Positions 6,685-12,012 of a DNA stretch of 12,012 bases are shown piece by piece (position 1 is the first letter of the stretch; the number at the start of each line of letters is the position of its first letter). The translations under genes were made by a program, and so were the position numbers. Source of the stretch: Gammaproteobacteria bacterium (GTDB taxonomy: Bacteria; Pseudomonadota; Gammaproteobacteria; UBA6429; Thiohalophilaceae); assembly GCA_029882235.1 (NCBI GenBank), contig JAOULB010000026.1, forward strand, positions 1 to 12,012. The letters are read 5' to 3'. The notes under the pieces were generated by a model. That model did not search any database. It was not told where the DNA came from and worked only from the letters and a program-made list of their open reading frames with translations.

Positions 6685-7995
6685 ATGGGTAAACATAAGG
6701 GAACGATTTCTCTTCAAACAAATCATTCTCAACACAACGATCCTTTCGTTGAATTGCTTGCCGGTACAACAGCCGAAATCGGTGAGCAATTTTTTGAGAC
6801 ACTGGTAAAACACCTGGCACAAACTTTTGAAGCACAGTTTGCTCTGGTCACTGAACTCGTTCCTGAAAAAGCGGGTCATGTTCGCACTCTGGCGTTTAGT
6901 GCGCATGGTAAAGCCATCGAAAATATTGAGTATCAAGTAAAGGGGACACCTTGCGAGGGCGTCTATGACAATGGCTTAACTTATGTAAAAGCGAATTTAC
7001 AGGCACTTTTTCCTGATGACGATGATCTTGTCAACATGGGTGTCAACAGCTACCTGGGTATGCCCCTGAATAATTTGCTAGGTGAATCGATCGGACACAT
7101 CTGTGTCCTTGGTGTCAATGCTCTTGCCGAACATGATCACGCCAAAGACTATCTCAAAATCTTTGCTGCACGCGCCAGTGCTGAGATGTTACGCATTAAG
7201 GCTGATAAACAATTAGTCGCTCAAAGAGAAGGGCTTGCGCAACTGGTTGATGAGAAAACCCATGAATTAACCCACGCAAAAGAAGCCGCTGAATCTGCCA
7301 ATAGAGCTAAAACCGAATTTCTTGCCCGCATGAGTCATGAATTAAAGACACCGCTTCATGCTATATCAGGGTTTTCGCAGCTCATGATTGAAGAAACAGC
7401 AGGTGAATTAAACTCTGTCTATAAGGAATATGCCGATAGCATGCATACAGCAAGCAAACATCTGCAAAGCATCATTGATGAACTACTCGATTTCTCCATG
7501 ATTGAAATCGGTAAAATCAAAACCTTTATTGCTCCCTGTCAGGTTAAAAAAGTTATCGATAGCTGTATCCAGATTGTTGACCGCAAGGCAGATGAAAAAA
7601 ATATCTCAATCACTTATGCAAACGATATCGACAATAATGCCATGATCATGGTCGATGAATCTCGCCTGCAGGAGATTATTATTAATCTGCTCACCAATGC
7701 GATTAAATATAATCATGATGATGGAAGCGTTATCATTGATATAAAACGTACCGATAAAAATAAAGTCTCCATTTCCATCACCGATGATGGTATGGGCATT
7801 TCCAAAATCGAACAGGCTAAAGTCTTTACCGAGTTTGAGCGCCTCCATGCCGATGATCAATGTATTGAAGGTACTGGCATTGGCCTGGCCATCACCAAGC
7901 GTCTGGTTGAACATATGGATGGCAGTATTTCTCTACAAAGCAAGCTTGGACAGGGTTCCAGCTTTACAGTTGAATTCCCCGTCGCCATCGATTAA
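6685..7995 (+). CDS. GAF-domain sensor histidine kinase
   Basis: This 436-residue, apparently soluble two-component sensor shows a GAF-like sensor domain at roughly residues 25-170, with the fold's typical GMPL and GHICVLG core strands (125-144). A coiled-coil linker (EKTHELTHAKEAAESANRAK) follows. The dimerisation domain carries the phosphorylated His218 in SHELKTP. The ATPase domain has the N box NLLTNAIKYN (334-343), G1 DDGMGI (367-372), an F box near FTEFERL (381-387) and G2 GTGIGLAI (396-403). There is no receiver, Hpt or output domain, and no response regulator gene beside it, so it is an orphan kinase in this window. The ligand is unknown. The start is set by AGGGTG seven bases upstream of the ATG. 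The 152-base gap before it is AT-rich and holds no promoter I can defend. Confidence 0.95.
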   Translation: MGKHKGTISLQTNHSQHNDPFVELLAGTTAEIGEQFFETLVKHLAQTFEAQFALVTELVPEKAGHVRTLAFSAHGKAIENIEYQVKGTPCEGVYDNGLTYVKANLQALFPDDDDLVNMGVNSYLGMPLNNLLGESIGHICVLGVNALAEHDHAKDYLKIFAARASAEMLRIKADKQLVAQREGLAQLVDEKTHELTHAKEAAESANRAKTEFLARMSHELKTPLHAISGFSQLMIEETAGELNSVYKEYADSMHTASKHLQSIIDELLDFSMIEIGKIKTFIAPCQVKKVIDSCIQIVDRKADEKNISITYANDIDNNAMIMVDESRLQEIIINLLTNAIKYNHDDGSVIIDIKRTDKNKVSISITDDGMGISKIEQAKVFTEFERLHADDQCIEGTGIGLAITKRLVEHMDGSISLQSKLGQGSSFTVEFPVAID

Positions 7996-8049
7996 CGATC
8001 ATGCAGTTTCACACTATACTCAACTATATGAGGAATTTTGGAGAACGAA

Positions 8050-8622
8050 GTGCCTAAACTAATCATTGTTTTTCTCATCAGCTTACTTCCTTCACAACTA
8101 CTGGCGCGCGACGTCGCAGGTGTCGACATCGCAGAACAACTCACCATTACTCCTGGTAATCACATCTTTCTTAATGGTGCCGGAGTTCGCTCAAAGTTCG
8201 TATTTGATATTTATGTCGGCGCCCTGTATCTAAAAAAACCGTCGAAAGATATCAATGAAATACTCAATATGGACGGCCCCAAACGGATACTGATGCATTT
8301 TGTCTATGATGAAGTAGAAAAAGAAAAACTCACTGATGGCTGGATCGACGGCTTTAAGAACAACAATTCTGCAGAACAATTCGCACAATTAAATGAGCGC
8401 CTGCAAAAATTTAATAGCTACTTTATAACTGTTAAAAAAAATGACGTAATTATGCTGGATTACATTCCAGGGGTTGGCACTGAGATCCATATCAACAATG
8501 ACGTCAAAGGCAGTATCCCCGGCCAGGACTTCTACCATGCCCTGCTCAAGGTCTGGCTAGGCGAGATTCCTGCCGATCCGGAGCTGAAAAAAGCCATGCT
8601 CGGCATTACTGCATCTGAATAA
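8050..8622 (+). CDS. Periplasmic chalcone isomerase-like protein
   Basis: This protein resembles the bacterial chalcone isomerase-like family (Chalcone_3), whose members are periplasmic and mostly uncharacterised; real isomerase activity should not be assumed. Family marks are GAGVRSKFVFDIYVGALYL (bacterial signature near the N-terminus), a DEVEKEKLTDGWIDGF helix, and a C-terminal PGVGTEI ... IPGQDFYHALLKVWLGE block. I chose GTG at 8050, giving 190 residues. GGAG lies six bases before it and the product then starts with a clean signal peptide (MPKLIIVFLISLLPSQLLA, cleavage after LLA). The open frame can be extended to a TTG at 8038, which overlaps that ribosome site and is less likely. It follows the kinase by 54 bases on the same strand and may be co-transcribed. 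It converges on the Crp/Fnr gene. Confidence 0.88.
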   Translation: MPKLIIVFLISLLPSQLLARDVAGVDIAEQLTITPGNHIFLNGAGVRSKFVFDIYVGALYLKKPSKDINEILNMDGPKRILMHFVYDEVEKEKLTDGWIDGFKNNNSAEQFAQLNERLQKFNSYFITVKKNDVIMLDYIPGVGTEIHINNDVKGSIPGQDFYHALLKVWLGEIPADPELKKAMLGITASE

Positions 8623-8653
8623 TACAGTTTAACCCTTCTGAGATTACACTTGT

Positions 8654-9388
8654 CTAGTCGAGGCGTTTGCCTTTACCCTTGCTGGCCAAATGCAGGGTAT
8701 GTTTACAGATAAGATGAATCCGACCACGTGCGAGTTTAATACAACGCTTATTCTCAAAGTCTTTGAGAATACGACTGATCATTTCACGCGTGGTCCCCAG
8801 TTCATGGGCAACATCCGCATGAGTGACAACAATGGGGTGACCACAGCTACGATCAAACTGCTCAATCAGCCAGCAGGCGACCCGCAGGTCAAGCCGATCA
8901 AAGGCAAAACCGGAGACGAGGTTTGTGAGCAAGGAAAGACGCTCAGTAAGCGTACGTAATACATAATTACGGAAACTGGGTGACTCATCCAGCGCCTTAT
9001 GAAACGCAGTTCTTGATATAATCAGCCCGCGCATAAGTGTTTCTGTCTTTGCTGTGATATTCGATTGTACACCGGCAACCAGATTATTCAGGTTATGTAC
9101 ACATAGCTGACCCGGCTCAACGCGATACAACGTCACTTCGCGACCTTCATCAGAATTACGAAAAACACGCACACAGCCTTCGAGAATCAGCATCAGCTGG
9201 CTGCATTCCATGCCGGCATAAAATAGTGTCGTATCCGCATCGAAACTGTGCACACGCGCATTACTAAGCATTTCCCAGCACTGGGGGTCGGCATTCTCAG
9301 TCAGGGCAGGGTAATCGGCCAGCAAGGCCTTCAGTTCAGCCAGATCCTGCTGAGCACGATTCAGTGAAACCACGGGTGATGTCTTCAT
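8654..9388 (-). CDS. Crp/Fnr-family transcriptional regulator
   Basis: This 244-residue DNA-binding regulator has an N-terminal cyclic-nucleotide-type beta barrel (about residues 40-130, with LMLILEGCVRVFR and the turn PGQLCVHN), a long dimer helix (about 135-165, with SGFAFDRLDLRVACWL) and a winged helix (about 187-228, recognition segment GTTREMISRILKDFENK). The Fnr-type N-terminal cysteine cluster is absent, and the barrel lacks the arginine-bearing cAMP loop, so neither oxygen sensing by a 4Fe-4S cluster nor cAMP binding is indicated. The barrel does contain scattered cysteines (62, 72, 96). The signal is unknown. The nearest gene is the DsrE2 protein upstream on the same strand, separated by a terminator, which suggests independent transcription but possibly related function. 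The ATG has AAAGG about nine bases upstream. Confidence 0.93.
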   Translation of the reverse strand: MKTSPVVSLNRAQQDLAELKALLADYPALTENADPQCWEMLSNARVHSFDADTTLFYAGMECSQLMLILEGCVRVFRNSDEGREVTLYRVEPGQLCVHNLNNLVAGVQSNITAKTETLMRGLIISRTAFHKALDESPSFRNYVLRTLTERLSLLTNLVSGFAFDRLDLRVACWLIEQFDRSCGHPIVVTHADVAHELGTTREMISRILKDFENKRCIKLARGRIHLICKHTLHLASKGKGKRLD

Positions 9389-9429
9389 TCACGTATACCT
9401 TTTACAAAGACTCAGGCTTGCCAAATTCT

Positions 9430-9445
9430 CCGCCAAGAACGGCGG
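9430..9445 (-). repeat. Hairpin-forming inverted repeat in the regulator's leader
   Basis: CCGCC (9430-9434) and GGCGG (9441-9445) flank six bases. The hairpin lies 42 bases before the Crp/Fnr start, within its likely 5' untranslated region. It is not followed by a T-run on the gene strand, so it is not a terminator. It could be an operator half-site pair or an RNA stem; its role is unknown. Confidence 0.35.
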
Positions 9446-9537
9446 TTTATCCAGATATATTCAATTAATAATAGACATTATTGTAGCCTATAACCACAAT
9501 AACCGTAGGAATTATGTCATTTTTTGTTACAGCGATA

Positions 9538-9553
9538 TGTGCCAAAAGGCACA
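9538..9553. repeat. Hairpin-forming inverted repeat between regulator and dsrE2-like gene
   Basis: TGTGCC (9538-9543), loop AAAA, GGCACA (9548-9553) form a perfect six-pair stem. It lies immediately downstream, in the dsrE2-like reading direction, of the terminator at 9559-9582. A second backup termination stem is possible, but no T-run follows it on the minus strand. An operator for the Crp/Fnr gene is an alternative. Confidence 0.4.
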
Positions 9554-9558
9554 CTAGT

Positions 9559-9582
9559 AAAAAATGGGGCCCGAAGGCCCCA
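9559..9582 (-). terminator. Intrinsic terminator after the dsrE2-like gene
   Basis: Read on the minus strand it is a seven-pair GC-rich stem TGGGGCC, a TTCG tetraloop, GGCCCCA, and then six T residues. The UUCG loop on a strong stem followed by U6 is textbook for factor-independent termination. It begins about 50 bases after the DsrE2 stop at 9634 and separates that transcript from the Crp/Fnr gene. Confidence 0.88.
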
Positions 9583-9633
9583 AGGGTATGGTCTGTGCTT
9601 TAGGATTATTATTGTTATTCGCTTAATAATGAC

Positions 9634-10113
9634 TTAGGTGAAAAGCGTGATATCGGCATCACCTGCAAATTCAAGGAAAGTCGCGGCACCACAGTAATCA
9701 ATGCCATCAATAAATTCAGAGCTCGACATATCAAACAAATCGACCGTCATCTGACAACCAATCATTTTTACATCTGATTCAAGGCAAAGATCACGCAGCT
9801 CTTCAAGGCTGGCAACACCTTTCGATTTCATTTTTGATTTCATCATCATGGTCATCATCGACTGCATGCCTGGAATAGCCATGCCTATGATGGGAAACCA
9901 TTTGTCCATCCCCATGGGCATGGGCATACCCGGGTTGCCTAATGGGCTGACGGAAACATTGATTTTTTTCTTCAATAACTGCAAGCCATAAAAGGTAAAG
10001 AATATCTGCACTTCATAACCCAGGGCAGCTGCCGTCGATGACAGAATAAATGGTGGATAACCCCAGTCCAGGGTTCCTTTAGTAGCAATAATTGCCATTT
10101 TTTTGTTGCTCAT
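9634..10113 (-). CDS. DsrE2-type sulfur-carrier / DsrE-DsrF-DrsH-like protein
   Basis: This 159-residue protein has the DsrE/DsrF/DrsH-like fold. It opens with the strand KKMAIIATKGTLDWGYPPFIL, then EVQIFFTFYGLQLL. A Met/Pro-rich middle follows (PGMPMPMGMDKWFP to about residue 98, with MMTMMMKSKMK), as is usual for the DsrE2 branch. The conserved cysteines are Cys120 in IGCQMTVDLF and Cys141 in DYCGAATFL, with an extra Cys110. In sulfur-oxidising bacteria DsrE2 proteins pass sulfane sulfur with rhodanese and TusA; neither partner lies in this window, so the pathway is inferred from family only. The hydrophobic Met-rich segment may associate with the membrane. The start has only a weak GGTG element upstream. 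It ends in the terminator at 9559-9582. Confidence 0.9.
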   Translation of the reverse strand: MSNKKMAIIATKGTLDWGYPPFILSSTAAALGYEVQIFFTFYGLQLLKKKINVSVSPLGNPGMPMPMGMDKWFPIIGMAIPGMQSMMTMMMKSKMKSKGVASLEELRDLCLESDVKMIGCQMTVDLFDMSSSEFIDGIDYCGAATFLEFAGDADITLFT

Positions 10114-10175
10114 AATTTTGCACCAGTATTGCGTAATCTTAGATAGTAGTTAGTTTAGGACACGCCTGATAATAG

Positions 10176-10197
10176 TTCTGTGTGTTTAGATACAGAA
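10176..10197. promoter_or_regulatory. Inverted repeat upstream of the dsrE2-like gene
   Basis: TTCTGT (10176-10181) and ACAGAA (10192-10197) are perfect inverted arms ten bases apart, 63 bases before the dsrE2-like start. A second short repeat, TCGG / CCGA (10198-10201, 10211-10214), abuts it and encloses a TATATA that could serve as a -10 box on the minus strand. The layout suits an operator overlapping a promoter. No matching regulator motif is recognised; it does not fit an FNR box. The rest of 10114-10330 is AT-rich with no gene. Confidence 0.35.
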
Positions 10198-10330
10198 TCG
10201 GGTATATAATCCGAAGATATTTAAAAACAGACTATTAATCAATAATTTATAGACTTAAATAGAAGATTTGTCACAATTATATCTGATTAAAATTTATCCA
10301 GAACAAGCTGAACATTAAGTACAGAGGATT

Positions 10331-11383
10331 TTATAATTCCCGCCTCAAAGCTGCGTGTAATTGATTATTTCTTATCTTCTTTTCTAGTTCACCTATTTTC
10401 CGCACTTCCTGATAAAAACTCTCCAGCACGAAATTTTGTTTCTGTAACATTCGTTCAAAGGCAGGCACTAGATCATAATAGGTCGCCACTAGCGCAAGTC
10501 GTGCATTATTAATTTCTTTACTCATCCATCTGTCATAGCCTTTATAGCCCTGCCACTTCTGTTTTAACTGTTGGTAATCTACATGCATTGATTTAATTAT
10601 TCCCTGTTTCTTATCCGACATGGTTTTCTGATCATATTTTTCTGCATAAAGCGTTTTTAGTTTAGTTTGTGTGGACCGTAGCAGCTGATTAAAATCGGCC
10701 TGACGATTTTTATATGTACGATAACGTTTGATCGATTCCGCATCGCCCTGCTTTTGCAGCCAGCGTCGTACACCTTCTAATTCTAATGCCGTTGCAAAGG
10801 CTTCATTAAATGCAGAATCATCATCGATATAGATCAACTGGTGTGCCAATTCATGAAAAATAATACCGGCAAGATGAGCCTCTTCATTATAAAGCATGGA
10901 ACTGAGTACAGGATCATCAAACCAGCCGAGGGTAGAGTAGGCCGCAGCACCAGAGACATAAACGTCATAGCCCGCGGCCTTTAATTCTTCCGCCTTTTCA
11001 TTGGCCTGCTGTTCATTAAAATAACCACGATAGCTAATGCAGCCGACGATAAGAAAACACCACTTTTTTGGTTCGACGGAAAATTTCTCCGCGGCAACCA
11101 CATTCCAGACAGGATATGGGCGATCCAGCTTTACAAAGTGTGTATAGCTATCATTATCTGGCAAGCCGAGTTCTGTTACAGCAAATTTCCTGATTTCCAG
11201 CACTCGCTTAAGCTTTTCCTGCAGAGCCTGACTTGTATCTTTGTTACTGATAATTTCATTGATAGGCTGCTGGCCTGACATCAGATCTAAATGGCCATTC
11301 ATGATATGTGAGTAATATGAAAGTGTGGCGCAGCCTGACAGTAGCGTCAGAACGAATATAAAACCTGATATGCGAACCAGCAT
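10331..11383 (-). CDS. Lipoprotein aminopeptidase-like protein (COG4324 type)
   Basis: From the ATG at 11383 this is a 350-residue lipoprotein. The signal is MLVRISGFIFVLTLLSGC, with a clear lipobox and lipidated Cys18. The mature protein resembles the predicted zinc aminopeptidases of COG4324: YSTLGWFDDPVLSSML precedes the zinc motif HELAH (His177, Glu178, His181), and the third ligand is likely Glu194 in NEAFA. A lipid-anchored envelope location is expected. Substrate is unknown. The open frame can be extended to a TTG at 11425, but that would put 14 extra residues before the signal peptide and overlap the upstream gene, so 11383 is preferred, though its ribosome site is weak. It follows the pentapeptide gene by 19 bases, almost certainly in one operon. 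Confidence 0.88.
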   Translation of the reverse strand: MLVRISGFIFVLTLLSGCATLSYYSHIMNGHLDLMSGQQPINEIISNKDTSQALQEKLKRVLEIRKFAVTELGLPDNDSYTHFVKLDRPYPVWNVVAAEKFSVEPKKWCFLIVGCISYRGYFNEQQANEKAEELKAAGYDVYVSGAAAYSTLGWFDDPVLSSMLYNEEAHLAGIIFHELAHQLIYIDDDSAFNEAFATALELEGVRRWLQKQGDAESIKRYRTYKNRQADFNQLLRSTQTKLKTLYAEKYDQKTMSDKKQGIIKSMHVDYQQLKQKWQGYKGYDRWMSKEINNARLALVATYYDLVPAFERMLQKQNFVLESFYQEVRKIGELEKKIRNNQLHAALRREL

Positions 11384-11402
11384 TGATATAAAACTTCGCA
11401 AG

Positions 11403-12012
11403 TTAATGTGTAAAGAAACTAGCAATTTTATCTTTCATGCCATCATCAAATATTTTCATTGCAACACAGTCCTTTCGTTTTAATTGTCCAGCCAACTCTC
11501 GTAATTGTCTGGCGCGTTTTTTATTATTCCTGTGTTCTGTAAAGTTTTGAAAATAAGCCTGATATAAACCTTTACTCACATAGCGATCATGACAGGCAAG
11601 GTTACCCGCAAGTCGACCCCAATTGTCATAGAAGTAAACATTATTTGACAAATTAAGACATGACGGAATAAGTCTGTTATTCCTGTCACACAAAGGTTGA
11701 TGCTTGCCGCCAATATAAGATCGTTTAATTACAGCCTGTGTAAAATCGGTTGTTTGTCCAATACGCAATTTGATTTTATCTCGAATGGCAACACCAAGAT
11801 ATGGCATTGAAGACAAATCTTCTAATTTTCCAACCGTTGTATTGCTTAAGTTCGAATGTCCCAGTTCTGACTGCTTTAACAGTGCACCACTTAAATTAGC
11901 ATTAGAAAGATCAGCGCCGCGCAAATCCGCCGATTCCAGATTAGCGCCCTGTAATTGAGCGAAATTTAAATTTGCACTCTGCAGATTAGCATTTGCAAGA
12001 TCAGCACCCTGT
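11403..12012 (-). CDS. Pentapeptide-repeat protein, 5' end beyond window
   Basis: The frame enters from the right edge and ends at 11403, giving 202 visible codons plus the stop. The first roughly 50 residues are tandem pentapeptides of the A(D/N)LXX type, for example GADLANANLQSANL and GADLSNANLSGALL, which build a right-handed square beta-helix. The repeats fade at about ELGHSNLSN, and a non-repeat tail of some 140 residues follows, with cysteines in CDRNNR, PSCLNL, ACHDRY and DCVAMK and a strongly basic stretch (HRNNKKRARQLRELAGQLKRK). A TTG within the repeats at 11924 is not a plausible start. Pentapeptide proteins act in many settings, such as scaffolds or DNA-gyrase mimics; the tail is one I do not recognise. 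The aminopeptidase gene follows directly, so an envelope or secretion link is possible. Confidence 0.85.
   Translation of the reverse strand, partial: QGADLANANLQSANLNFAQLQGANLESADLRGADLSNANLSGALLKQSELGHSNLSNTTVGKLEDLSSMPYLGVAIRDKIKLRIGQTTDFTQAVIKRSYIGGKHQPLCDRNNRLIPSCLNLSNNVYFYDNWGRLAGNLACHDRYVSKGLYQAYFQNFTEHRNNKKRARQLRELAGQLKRKDCVAMKIFDDGMKDKIASFFTH

Noticed and set aside
11384..11425. TTG start for the lipoprotein aminopeptidase overlapping the pentapeptide gene
   Set aside because: It would bury the signal peptide 14 residues inside the protein, whereas the ATG at 11383 gives a normal lipoprotein leader.

Overview
The window reads as a chromosomal stretch from a moderately AT-rich Gram-negative bacterium, most likely a gammaproteobacterium. 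The grounds are lipoprotein and Sec signal peptides, Shine-Dalgarno sites, a DsrE2-type sulfur-carrier protein, a Chalcone_3-type periplasmic protein and a COG4324-like lipoprotein aminopeptidase. I cannot name a genus. Coding density is high and I see no tRNA, rRNA, CRISPR array, insertion sequence or phage gene.

Layout. (a) 1-1002, minus strand: a two-gene operon of a DUF6795-like small protein followed by a class 3 lipase that runs off the left edge. (b) 1072-3933: an orphan three-helix membrane protein (+), an alpha/beta hydrolase (+), a SAM methyltransferase (-) converging on it, and a hemolysin III/PAQR membrane protein (+) divergent from the methyltransferase, with a perfect 12-bp palindrome in the divergent gap. 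(c) 3934-6532, plus strand: a promoter-like sequence, a 25-residue single-helix micro-ORF, a HExxH zinc metallopeptidase-like protein and a D-Ala-D-Ala-ligase-like ATP-grasp enzyme. (d) 6685-8622, plus strand: a GAF histidine kinase with no response regulator beside it, then a secreted chalcone isomerase-like protein. (e) 8654-10113, minus strand: a Crp/Fnr-family regulator and, upstream of it, a DsrE2 protein that ends in a clear intrinsic terminator, so the two are probably separate transcripts. (f) 10331-12012, minus strand: a pentapeptide-repeat protein that enters from the right edge, followed closely by an outer-membrane-type lipoprotein aminopeptidase.

The parts most likely to act together are the DUF6795/lipase pair (resembling a secreted lipase with a partner or immunity protein), the metallopeptidase/ATP-grasp pair (a possible peptide-forming and peptide-cutting set), and the pentapeptide/aminopeptidase pair. 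The rest looks like ordinary housekeeping or signalling genes. I find no unmistakable new system. The best candidates for one are the metallopeptidase/ATP-grasp/micro-ORF group and the DUF6795/lipase pair.

Several genes look better with a start downstream of the longest open frame: the PAQR protein at 3238, the chalcone isomerase-like protein at a GTG at 8050, and the lipoprotein at 11383.
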